Assembly: GCA_964035015.1 (NCBI GenBank)
Contig: OZ035997.1
Location: 23,938,834-24,002,833 of the forward strand
Source: Corallium rubrum
Lineage: Eukaryota > Cnidaria > Anthozoa > Scleralcyonacea > Coralliidae
DNA: 64,000 bases
Reading direction: 5' to 3'
Numbering within the stretch: position 1 is the first letter of the stretch; every line of letters begins with the position of its first letter. Below are positions 20,377-31,795 of the stretch, piece by piece. The notes beneath the pieces are model-generated. The model made no database searches. It had not been told where the DNA came from and saw nothing but the letters and a program-made list of their open reading frames with translations. Made by a program: the position numbers and the translations under genes.

Positions 20377-20694
20377 ATGTTGATCAAAAAGCACAAACCG
20401 TTTCTTGAACTTTTATGTACAAGTGAACCTATTCAACAGCGAGCTCTGTTGGAGACTGCAAGCCCCGAGCAAATTAGATGCATTTGTGATTGTATGTTTA
20501 ACTTTTGGTCAATGCAATATCAATTATCACCTGCTTTGCTTGAAGACGTTAAGCCTTATAGCGACGACATATCAACTTTGGCTAGTCCCCGAAGTAGTTT
20601 TATGAGAAAAAAGGAGATACTGGTTCAAAAAGGTGCAGGATTTCTTGATGTCTTACTTGGTCGTGTTTTAGACGGACTCGCAGAACTAATATAA
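20377..20694 (+). CDS. 105-residue Polinton/adintovirus-type small protein, right arm
   Basis: An intact frame from ATG 20377 that differs from the left copy by a single visible residue near the start (Ile for Thr at position 3). It lies 44 bp upstream of the frameshifted small gene in the same direction. Confidence 0.6.
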   Translation: MLIKKHKPFLELLCTSEPIQQRALLETASPEQIRCICDCMFNFWSMQYQLSPALLEDVKPYSDDISTLASPRSSFMRKKEILVQKGAGFLDVLLGRVLDGLAELI

Positions 20695-20738
20695 AAGAAC
20701 GATATTTTGTAAAGACCCTCATTCGAACCCTGAACACG

Positions 20739-21020
20739 ATGGGAGAAAGATTACATGATGATTTTCGTGTTAAAGAAATACTGTCACACTTTGACTACGG
20801 AGTCGATGAAGCGACAGCGTCTTCTTTGCTGAATAGTTTACTCGCGTCCTATGTCAACTTAACATGGAATCCCAAAGGAGAAATTGTGTATCAAGGAAGA
20901 ACTATACCAAACACAAAAATAGCCGAATTGGTAGAATACTGCGTATCACCTTACGTCTCAGGAATTCCCGAACCACTGAGCTGGTCTAAATGTATTTGTA
21001 AAAGGACTCGCCGACATTAA
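20739..21020 (+). pseudogene. Small Polinton-type gene, right arm, same frameshift
   Basis: The 93-codon frame and the out-of-frame acidic tail (ending with a stop near 21144) are the same as in the left arm. The break therefore predates the arm duplication or was copied by conversion. Confidence 0.6.
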
Positions 21021-21305
21021 CATTGACAAAAACCTTATCGAAAATGTTCGAGTGCTGACAATGTTGGCGCAGGCAGAAGAAGAAACAGAGAGCGAAAACG
21101 AAGAAACTTCCTCCGAAGAAGATTCCGAACACGATAAAGATTAACTGTATGCCCATATGCTAGTGTTACCGATAGATCACTAAATAATCAAGAGTTTTTT
21201 GTGTAAAGATATATTTCTCAATAAAATAGTTTAAATTCTGTATTACATGTACGCGTGTTGTTAATGACTTTCTCGCCTAGACTTGCCTAATCCTCATAAT
21301 TGCTC

Positions 21306-22024
21306 CTAATGAGTTTCTCTTTTGTCTCCTGCACGTGCACTGAGGATAAATATGCAAATATCACACTTAGTAACAGAAAGCGTAGCAACGCTTTCAAAGT
21401 AATAAACCGCTGTATATCTGTAAGATGGTGGCATACTAAACAGAACAGTGGAGAATGGTTCAAGGGGATCTTCTTCCGGTTTCCATTCGAAAAAGTCACA
21501 GCAGTTTTTCTCTCGTTGGGACACGAGTAAAACAGACGACCTTGGTTATCACCTTCTTTCTTGACTTTGCTACTACGACAAATCAGACCATGTCGACACA
21601 TTGGTTTGATACCCTCGAAGACATCAGCCCATTGCCAAAACGAACAGGGATTTCCACGTTCGGAGCAAACAAAGTATGGTCTTCCAGAACTCTGCTTCAT
21701 TTTATCTTTAACCATTCGCATCTGTGCTAGTCGTCCATGGCCATAGCACCTTGGATGTATACATCCACTTTCATGGAAGGAGGCTACGGCTTTTCCAAAC
21801 ATATAGCAATCTTCTTCTGGGCAAAAGAACTCGCAACTAGGTTTCTGTCCACAGAACCAAAACGTACCCTTCTCTGTAATTGTCGAAGATGCAGGTTCAC
21901 CGTGTAAACATTCCATTGTGCGACGGTTTCTAATGCTTTCAACAAAATCTCTCTCTAAAGTCTCGAACAAGTGTAGATTCCCTCCAACAAACTTAGCTGA
22001 CCAGACCAGGTGTAATGCTGACAT
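21306..22024 (-). pseudogene. Triple GRF-finger gene, right arm, 1-bp frameshift
   Basis: From ATG 22024 the first two GRF modules and the start of the third match the left copy, with a few substitutions (for example Ser for Cys next to GRPYF). An A-run has five A instead of six (complement near 21510), which shifts the frame inside module 3. The original frame resumes downstream and ends near 21306. Unlike the left copy, this arm is not interrupted by the retrotransposon, so it shows the original 3' end. Confidence 0.7.
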
Positions 22025-22084
22025 CGTAATGTCCGAGCTTATATAGCTTCATGTATACTATAATTATTCCAATCTTGCCCAATC

Positions 22085-22208
22085 ATGTCATAGGCGTGAG
22101 TCATGCGTGAGTCGTGCGTGAGTCATGGTGCGTGAGTCATGCGTGAGTCACGCTGAATATTAACTACTTCCGTCGGTATATGGGGGGGGGGGGGGGGGGT
22201 TATCTACT
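22085..22208. repeat. Right terminus with subterminal GCGTGAGTC repeats and G-tract
   Basis: Mirror copy of the left terminus, with repeated GCGTGAGTCATGCGTGAGTC-type units and a run of about 19 G, ending TTATCTACT. The CCCGCG duplication follows at 22209-22214. Confidence 0.7.
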
Positions 22209-22390
22209 CCCGCGTAACCCATGGCAGCGGGTATCACTACATTTATTTTTTCCTAGGGAAAAATATCAAAACCGGAAGTAGATGGTCAGGTTCAGTTTGT
22301 CTTTGTTTTCTCTAGTTTTCTCTCATTAAAAACAATGTCTGAAGATTTTATTCAACATCTTTGTTGTCATTTGACACTTGATATTTACCA

Positions 22391-22518
22391 GGAAAACAGT
22401 GTGTTTTGTAGCCCCTCGGGAAAACAGTGTGTTTTGTAGCCCCTCGACTGCTCGTTGTTGCCCTCGGCTTCGCCTCGGGAAACAACGGCAGTCTCGGGTC
22501 CACAACACACTGTTACCC
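22391..22518. repeat. 28-bp repeat and GGAAAACAGTGTG inverted ends
   Basis: GGAAAACAGTGTGTTTTGTAG is repeated with a 28-bp period. The block ends with the inverse AACACACTGTTACCC, so it may be a small MITE. Copy number varies: two repeats here and near 29889, 42340 and 47578, one near 36758 and 55081. Short open frames through it reflect low complexity, not genes. Confidence 0.6.
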
Positions 22519-23081
22519 TCGGCGCCAGTAAATAAGTGTTTAATAATAAATGGTCGTGCATATTAATATAGTTTTAGTTATTTCTTAGACTCATCAACAG
22601 CGCAACCGGGATTCCAAAACTTGAGAGCAACTCATCAAGTAGCGCAACATATAACACTGGTTGTAAAGCAAGAAAAACAAGCTTCTTGCATTATGAATAG
22701 AAAAACGTAAAGCGTGTGTATGTCTTGAAACAACTCAGTCACCTTTACTAAAGGAAACACGAGGAAACAAAAATAGCAAGCCTCCAAATTTTATGACTCG
22801 TAAGACTTGGCAAGAGTTTACAAAAACCTATACAAAAACCTATACTCCACATAATATAAAGAAAAGAGATCTTTTCTTTAGAGAAACTTTGTAGCTAACA
22901 ACTTTTTGCTCTGCTTCAGTTAATTTGTCTTACTCAACCCATTCTCGCCCCCAGATTCCGACTCACCCGTTTTAGCGCGGCCATCATTCTAGTTCCCAGG
23001 CCATTGCCTTCAGGAACGTGAACGTGAAGTGCTCGGTCGAGGTTAAAAGGGATGACTCAGACCCAGTGAACTCTATGTATA

Positions 23082-23812
23082 CCTGGAAGGCTGACTCCCA
23101 ATCAAAAAGTGAGGCAAAACATGGTGGCAATGGGGAATTTTTGGACGTCAGTTCTAGGCTCCTACGCGGTCACCTTGGATGTCAGTTACTTTACTTTGCG
23201 GAGAAATTGTGTACTATGTTGACTGTTGGCACAAATTCAAATGGAACATAGAATTTCGACATAAAGGTTTTTAACTTGCTTCTGCTAAATATCCATTTGT
23301 TGATGCTTGTGTCTTTCTGACTTCCGCCTCGAGTTTCAACTATATTTCGACGAGATGCATGTTTACTTCTGGTTTGAATTTGAATTTATTAAATTTGCCA
23401 CTTAACGTAACGTGTGGCAGGAGAGAGGAACAGAACTTTCGTCCCAATTGACACCAAACTCCTATGTGTAGACGACTAAGACCTAGGTGTTGATTTTACG
23501 AAGGGAGGAAAACCAGAGAACCCGGCGAAAAACCCTCGGAGCACAGGAGAGACGGATCCAAGTACTAACCCCGTCCGACCGGGCTTAACTATTGAGAGGC
23601 AGCCCTAGCAGCACACGCCCCCCGTGCTCCCCAAATTGGTTAAATATAACCTCTTTACACTATAAAAATAAGGAAAGGCTGGCAAACTTTCAATAAGGAA
23701 TATTTTAGACGACGCTCATTTAAAGCTCCGTAAAATACACAAAAACCGCTCGATCTCTCGCGAATATTGCCGTAGACGTAGTATATTCGTAAAGAACTCG
23801 GCTTTTGGTTCA
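23082..23812 (+). mobile_element. CCTGGAAGG-TIR element, left part only (unit 2)
   Basis: The left TIR and about 630 bp of interior are present, including the SINE. Similarity to the other units stops after GGCTTTTGGTTCA, where the foreign block begins. The right TIR and the (TA)n tract are missing. Confidence 0.8.
23371..23610 (-). mobile_element. 5S-derived SINE, unit 2
   Basis: Minus-strand copy. The complement of CCAAGTACTAACCCCGTCCG is the 5S-like part, with the GGAAAACC and CCCGGCGAAAAACCC domain upstream on the plus strand. Confidence 0.7.
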
Positions 23813-26589
23813 AACTTCATGTCTTTTCAAAAATATAATAGTTCAATGTTAATTTCAAGTTGTGGCATCTTTCTGCAAGTGTTTTTGTCGCTGAAAATAC
23901 GTACCAAAACCGTGTGGATTTACAGTGTCTTGAAGATGAAAAAAAGACAGTTTTCTTGACAGGCGAAGACTGACAGAAAGCTATTATGAAAACTATAAAG
24001 AGGTTCAAGGGAGCACACCAGACTGACCTGTGTTTAAATACGAAGAAACACAAAGATTGTAAAGAGGTTAATAAAAGGTGAAATCAAAGATGGACTGCTC
24101 CACAAAAAGTTATGGTGTCAGCAGCAAGGAAGTAATTTTTTTTACTTGTTTTGTTTTCAACTAAATAAAGGTGAGTGTGAACTATCCAAATAACTAATAT
24201 GTTTAATATTTTAGTAAGAAATATATTAATAGGAGAAAATAAGTTTCTTCCACTAGATCAGTGGTTTCTTCTGACAAATTTTGGCACCCTTCACCCTAAC
24301 TCCACATAATTTTTAACAACTATGATTTCTATTCCTATTTAATATTTTTTACCTGATTATGAGCTGTAATCATCAGAGCATTATAGCTTCAAGCTCATGC
24401 ATAGCTGACCATATTAAAAAGTGGCCCCCATAATAATTTCACTTGTTGGGTTTTTGGACCACCTTCATAATAGACCACATTTTTGTCATTTTTGTCAAAA
24501 ATGAGAGGTGGATATAATTGTTGCAATGCCTTTTCACATGATGTACTATTAAAAATGATTCCTTGGCAAACCATGCCAAACAATAAAATTCAGTCCAGCC
24601 ATTTTTGTATGCGGTTGTGAAAGATTATTTATATTCAATTTGGAAGAAAATCAGCCATTCTAAAGGAGGTTAAAAGTTGTTCAACCTATATTGGGAGGCA
24701 GGGTGCATGTGTGTGTTTTTTCTTCTTCATGTTTTTGCATTGCATTTTTCATAATGCAAGAAACAAATATGGATCAGGCCCAAGCTTAGATGCATGCATA
24801 GAGGAGGTGGGGGTGGGGGTGGGGGGGGGGGGGGATGGGGTGGTGTGCATGGAGAACTTCCAAAAGTATTTTCTTATAACATTACATGTTAGAAATTCAC
24901 AAATCACAATACAGTATTAAATACTTAAAACCATTTTAATACACATCACTATTAAAATAGCTAATTTCAAAGATTTACACAGTACATTAACTCTAATTTA
25001 AGGTCCTTTTATTTAAAATACAGGGAATACCACATTGAGATTCTAATACCTTGAGGTCTGCCTTTCAAATTCAAACACTCATCGCTAAAACCCAAGAAAT
25101 TTAGGACTAGCTAGCATGCTCCAGGATGCTAATCTGTACCTGTAGCCATTTGGGCTCATCTTTCAGTTCAGGTAATAACATTCCTTTAATATCAGTGTAC
25201 ATAATAATTGTAAGAGAACTGAAATTATACTTCTCTTGCAGCCATTATGAAAAATTTTGATGAGAGGAGTCATGAGTCAACTCATGTAAACAGCCCCTAA
25301 CATTTCCTTTTAGATGTGCCAAATGACTGCAAGATTACTCCAAAATTTCTGTTAAAAAATACAATAAGCATTTAGCAAAAAATACATAAAAAATATATAA
25401 ATACACCAGCACTGTACAACAGCATGATGCAGTGCTGCAAGGAAAATATTTTTGTTTTTACAGGAAATGCTTCAGGAAAAAGACAAGAATGAAATATTTA
25501 GCTTTGTCAACCAACATTCATTGCACTAAGGCAGAAAAATCCCAACCAGGTTTCAAGAACTAAATGTGTTCTCTGTTTTCTCTTTCTTTACAGTATACAG
25601 TACATGCATGGCTTGATTAACAGATATGGCAACAAAATACAATTGATTTGTAAGTATATGTGAGTAAATGCATGGAAAAATAAGACCTTAATTAATTGGC
25701 AATTTAATTAAACAGGTTTAATTTATTAGAAACTAAATACCATGTTTGATATTTGTCTTAATTTTCTTTTTATATAGCTTAATGGCACTTGGACTTAACA
25801 TTAAGAAGCTAGGCCAACAGGATATACATGTAAGTATTTTGCTTTATAGCACTGGCTTCACATGGGGATAATGCATAGCTGATAGCAATTTATAACTATA
25901 AAAAATTGATATTTGTTTTTCTTCATTACTGAGTTCACTTTGTAAATTTCAGTTTTGCCAAACAAGAAGAAATATATTAATTAGAAGATTAAGAATTTGC
26001 CGCTTAGCATTCAACATATGCGGCTGAAAAATAATAGAAATTGGAGAATTTGTTTACGAATCACGAGTTTCAGGCACTAATCAACTGTGTTTCTTTTTCT
26101 CTTTTAATAGAAATAACATAGTTTGGAATAGAATTTCAAAACTGCGACCAGTGGAGATGAACTGATAGACAGAGTAGTTTGGCAATGAGAAACTTGGGTT
26201 TTGAATAAAGACTGTTGCAACTTGCAAGCAAATATATTGCATCCTAACATTGTTTACTTCGGGTTTTTGTTTTTATACATATAAGAGAACATATATCTTT
26301 TTTCATTGTTCTAAAACACATGATATGTACGTTTAAACAGAATAAAGTTTTTACATACCTGTTGTTTCAGTCGCAGAGTTTTATTTGTCTCCATCTCGAA
26401 CCCTTTTCTTCTGTATTTTGTCGAGTTTTTCGATAGCTTGCGATTTGCCAGTCTCCTTCGCAGCAGTTTTTCTGCCTGTGCTATTCTTTGGTCCTAGGAA
26501 AAATAGGATCGAAGAATAGGATCGCCATAAGAACGGCTGCGAAGGAAACTAGCTAGAATCGTTGTCGAAGGCTCGAAGCAACCGGGTAA
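23813..26589. other. Foreign block in unit 2; no supported gene
   Basis: This sequence has no counterpart in the other units. Two short islands, 25594-25649 and 25778-25829, are bounded by good acceptors and GTAAGT donors on the plus strand. The second holds an in-frame ATG, but joining the two gives a stop, so they could at best be untranslated or first exons. A G-rich tract at about 24805-24845 could form a quadruplex. A 62-codon minus frame (24583-24395) has no recognised domain. Confidence 0.35.
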
Positions 26590-26888
26590 ATTTTCGTACC
26601 GGAGTTTTTTACGTCCAGGAAAACATCCCTGATACAGCCTGTTGCAACATTGTTCACGTCTGTTGGCACAGTAAAAACAGGATTGTTATCAGGCATGATA
26701 AACACTGTTAGAACAGCATTGTTCACGCCTGTTGATTCATCATCCGTGAACATTGTTGTTCGAACAGGCATGAACAGTACTGTTGACAATACTGTTCACA
26801 GGGTGCAGCACAGCATTGTTCACGGCTGTTCCGAACAACACTGTTCACGCATGTTGACAACTTGTAACAGGCTGTGCGTTTTTACGCG
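26590..26888. mobile_element. MITE fragment with TGTTCACG-type internal repeats
   Basis: Multiple GTTCACGCCTGTTGA variants and a right end GCGTTTTTACGCGTGTA link it to the MITEs at 4090 and 4949. Its right end coincides with the point where unit 2 sequence resumes. Confidence 0.5.
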
Positions 26889-27098
26889 TGTATATCGTGA
26901 TTACCGTCATCAAACTGTTACGCACGGGCGTTTACACGATACCGGTTAGTGTTCCGTTTTCATTTCATGCCGTCAAGGAACCGTCCTCATTATGTGCGGT
27001 TTTCATGTCATTTTTGTGCCGGTATCGTGTAAACGCAATGCCTAAACAGCATGATTTTGTTGCGTTTTCAAATTGTAGCGGCATCGTGAAAACGAGGT
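26889..27098. mobile_element. 372-bp MITE, right part only (unit 2)
   Basis: The first ~160 bp are replaced by the foreign block; the inner inverted repeat and the right end remain. Confidence 0.65.
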
Positions 27099-28462
27099 CT
27101 CAAAAGGACACGTCCAATCCTTTTGCGGCTTTTCCAAAATATGTCGTCAAATTCGTTTTTTTTCCAATTGAAATTTGTCGTCAAGCTTCAACGAGTCTTA
27201 AGATTTTAGCAATCTTTTTGATACCTTAACCACAATATAAAACCTAACCCTAATCAAAAATCTTGTTCACCACCTAGCTTTTTGAAAAAAATAATTGACG
27301 AGTTATTTTGGAGAAGCAGCGAAAGGACTGGGCGAGTCCCTTTCAGTCATCTCTGGGGACCTCTGTAAAATTGCCGGCTCAGTAATTGGTCGGAAGCAAC
27401 CTTCGAAACATACCAATGGTTCTGTCCGCTGTCCGCTCAAAGGCTTCAAAGAAAAAAAAACTGTTTCACGATTTCTTTCAAAATTACGGTCTTCAAAATT
27501 CAGAAACGCCACAGTAAGACGGACATGGCTGGCTAACTAGTGGGCAGGGGGGAAGATCTATAGTTCCACACAATAAAAAAAGAACATATTATATAGATCA
27601 AAAGATTCACTCACATCCTAATAAGTGGAAGAGGTGTTGAGTATTGCATCACCGAGCTAAAGTAGTTTATTTTGATGTCTCACGACTTTCTGAATTGGTG
27701 TCAAGAACTAAAAACACTAGTCGTAGAGCAATTTGGACAAAGATTGTTGTCCGTATAGCGACCGCTGTATCAGTCTCTCCGTGTTATCGTGTATTGGATC
27801 GATGTTCAGGACACAGTTTGTCACTTAACATTTTAATATGGTCACCTTGAATTTTCAAATGTTTAAACTTCATTATATATAGATGTGAGTGTTTCACTTG
27901 AAAATATCCGGTGACATATTTTCCATATCCTCACTAGTAAAAATTTGAGGCCATGATTAAAATATGGACATTTCGGAAACGAGTTCCAAAAAAATGCCAT
28001 TTCTTCCAAGTAATTAAGAACTCCTATAAATAATAATCATCTTTCAAAGCCGTAATATAACAAAATAAACATGCATCTAGTGATTAATTTAAATAAAAAG
28101 AGTTTTTAATATAAAAAAGTATAAACTTAACTTGGTGTGGGACAAGGTTGACATAACTGAGAAATTCATATTAGTGATTCTAAAAATTGAGAACTGGTCA
28201 TATAGAAACGCGTTATTTTAGAAAAACAACAAAAATTTTCTGACATAAATCAAAAAACATCTTCATAACAGATGTATGTACATTGTATGGCTGTCTAAAT
28301 GTGTATGCCTGTGTTAATTTAAATAAATATATTTAAACGACTGCCAAATGTCATTCGTGCGCATTGCATGCAGCTGGGAGAAGTTTTAAAGCTATAATTG
28401 CATGCGAACGCAGTTTATATGCGTCATTCAGCGACATCATTTGCAACTGTAGAAAAGTGATC

Positions 28463-29404
28463 ATGAATCTATCCATGCCAAGTAATTCGTCCAACGGCCA
28501 ACATCCTGGTACGGAAATTTACTTTATACTTCGTGGCGCGTTCCAAATCCCGATAGGCTTGGTTGGAATGGTTGCAAATCTTCTTCTGCTAATCGCACAC
28601 ATCAAAGATCCTCTAAAAACATTCAAGACGTCCTCGTCACTATTCATAATAAACATTGCAGCTATCGATCTGACGGTCTCGTGTGCGTATTTCATCATTT
28701 CACTAAAATTTTTTGCAAGTTCTAGCTCTTCTGACTATAGTTCGAATTCATTAAAAGACATCGCAATAACAATTGCTTCGAAAGGATTAATATACGTGTC
28801 TTTATCTTCGTTATTCAGTTTATCAATTGAACGGTTTTGTTCTGTGGTTTTTCCTCTATGGCATCGTGTGCGAATTACAACTCGTGTTTGTCGTTACTGG
28901 CTGGGTGCAGTATGGCTCGTTGGTTTTATTCACGTAACGTTCTCCATAATATTCATCCCACAATTCAATATAAGTCATAAAGGAAGTGGGATACTTCATT
29001 TATTTGAATTTGCGTATCTAATGTTAACTTTCATATGCACAATGCTTTTCTACCTTGGCACGTATTTCTCACTGAAAAACCAAAGAAAAAAACTGCTTAA
29101 TAGACAAGACATCAGCGAGAGAGATTTAAGGACAATGAAGATCCGAATAAGGAACGAAAGAAATTTTCTATTCACGGTATTAATTGTTTGCTTAGTTCTA
29201 GCTATTAGTTTACTACCATTGATTGCAATTTATGTTGTTCATATTTTTTATCCACATGCCAGAAAAAATGTTGTTTTTACTTGGAGGTTTTTGTCAATGT
29301 CACTTATTTTTTTAAGCATTAATTTTGCTATTAATCCGTTTATTTATCTTTGGCGTTTGCCAAAATATAGAAAAACCTTTAAAAAACTTTATTGCAATTT
29401 ATAG
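28463..29404 (+). CDS. Class A (rhodopsin-like) GPCR, intact copy, unit 2
   Basis: A 313-codon single-exon gene from ATG 28463. The open frame extends upstream but has no earlier ATG. Residue numbers are from this Met. The N terminus has N-glycosylation sequons (NLS, NSS). Seven hydrophobic segments lie at about 24-47, 58-82, 99-124, 143-165, 178-201, 235-259 and 271-297. Family marks are Asn39 (GMVAN, TM1), Asp69 (TM2), a SIERF variant of DRY at 121-125, Trp146 (TM4), Pro252 (TM6) and NPFIY at 291-295 (TM7). The usual TM3/ECL2 cysteine pair is not visible, and TM6 lacks the CWxP tryptophan. The ligand is unknown; signalling through G proteins at the plasma membrane follows from family membership. 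Intronless, tandemly duplicated orphan class A receptors are common in anthozoans. Confidence 0.88.
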   Translation: MNLSMPSNSSNGQHPGTEIYFILRGAFQIPIGLVGMVANLLLLIAHIKDPLKTFKTSSSLFIINIAAIDLTVSCAYFIISLKFFASSSSSDYSSNSLKDIAITIASKGLIYVSLSSLFSLSIERFCSVVFPLWHRVRITTRVCRYWLGAVWLVGFIHVTFSIIFIPQFNISHKGSGILHLFEFAYLMLTFICTMLFYLGTYFSLKNQRKKLLNRQDISERDLRTMKIRIRNERNFLFTVLIVCLVLAISLLPLIAIYVVHIFYPHARKNVVFTWRFLSMSLIFLSINFAINPFIYLWRLPKYRKTFKKLYCNL

Positions 29405-29504
29405 TACCTATTTATACTGTAAAAGTGCAACTCCCAGACCACTCGCCATGATGATGATGATGATGAAAAATGTAATATCTTGTACAATGTAAACAATGGA
29501 AGAA

Positions 29505-29510
29505 AATAAA
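29505..29510 (+). promoter_or_regulatory. Poly(A) signal of the unit 2 GPCR
   Basis: AATAAA lies about 100 bp after the stop codon and just past a short (ATG)n tract. It is conserved in all units. Confidence 0.6.
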
Positions 29511-30846
29511 CCTGATATTTAAAATTTTAATATGAAAAATGCCATTCCTTGCAGTTATTTTTATATTAAAAATTTGAATCAATAATCAGAGCGAGAGCCG
29601 AAAGATTGTTTTAATATAAATAATACAATTTGTTATATGTCAAGTGTCAAAGTCTGTTTTTCTAGCTCTCTGATTGAACGAGCGGTCCGAAAATCGTGAT
29701 GTTTCCCGCGTAACCCATGGCAGTGGGTATCACTACATTTATTTTTCCCTAGGAAAAAATATCAAAACCAGGAGTAGATGGTCAGGTTCAGTTTGTCTTT
29801 GTTTTCTCCAATTTTCTCTCATTAAAAACAATGTCTGAAGATTTTATTCAACATTTTTGTTGTCATTTGACACTTGATATATACCAGGAAAACAGTGTGT
29901 TTTGTAGCCCCTCGGGAAAACAGTGTGTTTTGTAGCCCGTCGACTGCTCGTTGTTGCCCTCGGCTTCGCCTAGGGAAACAACGGCAGCCTCGGGTCCACA
30001 ACACACTGTTACCCTCGGCGCCAGTAAATAAGTGTTTAATAATAAATGGTCGTGCAAATTAATACAGTTTTAGTTATTTCTTAGACTCATCAACAGCGCA
30101 GTTGGGATTCCAAAACTTGAGAGCAACTCATCAAGTAGCCCAACATATTTGTAAAGCAAGAAAAACAAGCTTCTTGCATTATGAATGGAAAAACGTAAAG
30201 CGTGTGTATGTCTGGAATCAAATCAGTCACCTTTATTAAAGGAAACACGAGGAAACAAAAACAGCATGCCTCCAAATCTTATGACTCGTAAGACTTGGCA
30301 AGAGTTTACGAAAACCTATACTCCACATAATATAAAGAAAAGAGATCTTTTCTTTAGAGAAACTTTGTAGCTAACAACTTTTTGCTCTGCTTCAGTTAAT
30401 TTGTCTTACTCAACCCATTCTCGCCCCCAGATTCCGACTCACCCGTTTTAGCGCGGCCATCATTCTAGTTCCCAGGCCATTGCCTTCAGGAACGTGAACG
30501 TGAAGTGCTCGGTCGAGGTTAAAAGGGATGACTCAGACCCAGTGAACTCTATATATACCTGGAAGGCTGACTCCCAATCAAAAAGTGAGGCAAAACATGG
30601 TGGCAATGGGGAATTTTTGGACGTCAGTTCTAGGCTCCTACGCGGTCACCTTGGATGTCAGTTACTTTACTTTACGGAGAAATTGTGTACTATGTTGACT
30701 GTTGGCACAAATTCAAATGGAACATAGAATTTCGACATAAAGGTTTTTAACTTGCTTCTGCTTAATATCCATTTGTTGATGCTTGTGTCTTTCTGACTTC
30801 CGCCCCGAGTTTCAACTATATTTCGACGAGATGCATGTTTACTTCT

Positions 30847-31085
30847 GGTTTGAATTTGAATTTATTAAATTTGCCACTTAACGTAACGTGTGGCAGGAGA
30901 GAGGAACAGAACTTTCGTCCCAATTGACACCAAACTCCTATGTGTAGACAACTAAGACCTAGGTGTTGATTTTACGAAGGGAGGAAAACCGGAGAACCCG
31001 GCGAAAAACCCTCGGAGCACAGGAGAGACGGATCCAAGTACTAACCCCGTCCGACCGGGCTTAACTATTGAGAGGCAGCCCTAGC
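30847..31085 (-). mobile_element. 5S-derived SINE, unit 3
   Basis: Minus-strand copy at the same position inside the host transposon as in unit 2, so inherited with the unit. Confidence 0.7.
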
Positions 31086-31795
31086 AGCACACGACCCCCG
31101 TGCTCCCCAAATTGGTTAAATATAACCTCTTTATACTATAAAAATAAGGAAAGGCTGGCAAACTTTCAATAAGGAATATTATTTTAGACGACGCTCATTT
31201 AAAGCTCCGTAAAATACACAAAAACCGCTCGATCTCTCGCGAATATTGCCGTAGACGTAGTATATTCGTAAAGAACTCGGCTTTTGCATCATTTCTCTTT
31301 CATCTTCTGTGCAGCTCGACTGAAACGTAACGTTTGTATACAAACCAGCTTTGGCTTCACAAAAGCTCTCACCGTATGCGTATATACGAACGGCCGGTGA
31401 CGTGTCACCTCAGTTTGTAGGAACGTTTCTCGCGCTGAGCGTGAAGATGAACGTTTGGGTCGAAAGAGCAATGAACTGAAAGCCAAGTATGTACTGATGA
31501 CAATTTTAGCGAGATCGAGTGTTTTTTTGTGGATTTTACGGAGCTTCAATTGAGGGCCGTCTGAAATATTTCTATGCCTAAATTTGAATATTCTCTGTAA
31601 ATCCTTAAATTTATTTCGACTTTCTATACCCTGGTCCCAGAGGATTTCTCATGTAAGTACAGAAAGTAAACACAAAAGGAACACAACACTGCTCGCGCTC
31701 AAGAGGGTGGGTGTACGTTTGGGCCGCCTGTGGTTCGGCCGCGATGAAAAAGACTAAGGCTGACATCCAAGATGACCGCGTAGGAGCCTAGAACT

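Larger units (their letters stand above)
9223..22208. mobile_element. Palindromic Polinton-derived element with nested insertions
   Basis: The element begins AGTAGATAACCCC and ends GGGGTTATCTACT, with a 6-bp target duplication. AG termini, 6-bp duplications and long TIRs are hallmarks of Polinton/Maverick elements. After removing the hAT-like and BEL/Pao insertions, the left arm (9223-19637) is about 1,890 bp and pairs almost perfectly with the right arm (20320-22208). Each arm carries a triple GRF-finger gene and two small genes of Polinton/adintovirus type. The unpaired centre (about 19819-20106) keeps only the beginning of an ATPase. DNA polymerase B, integrase, protease and capsid genes are absent, so it is non-autonomous. 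A snap-back or inverted-dimer origin is inferred. Confidence 0.8.
22209..29673 (+). repeat. Array unit 2
   Basis: The unit resumes exactly at the Polinton target site. It contains the flank, the left half of the CCTGGAAGG element, a foreign 3.1-kb block, the rest of the 372-bp MITE, the upstream region and an intact GPCR. Confidence 0.85.

Noticed and set aside
22326..22566. 60-64 codon Cys/Arg-rich frames on both strands, repeated per unit
   Set aside because: They arise from the GGAAAACAGTGTG repeat block; frames change with repeat number and have no domain.
24395..24583. 62-codon minus frame in the foreign block of unit 2
   Set aside because: No recognised domain, no supporting splice context, and the length is within chance for AT-rich DNA.
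30494..30727. 77-codon frame repeated in every unit
   Set aside because: It spans the unit flank and the TIR of the CCTGGAAGG element, and the conservation is explained by the DNA repeat. No domain is recognised.
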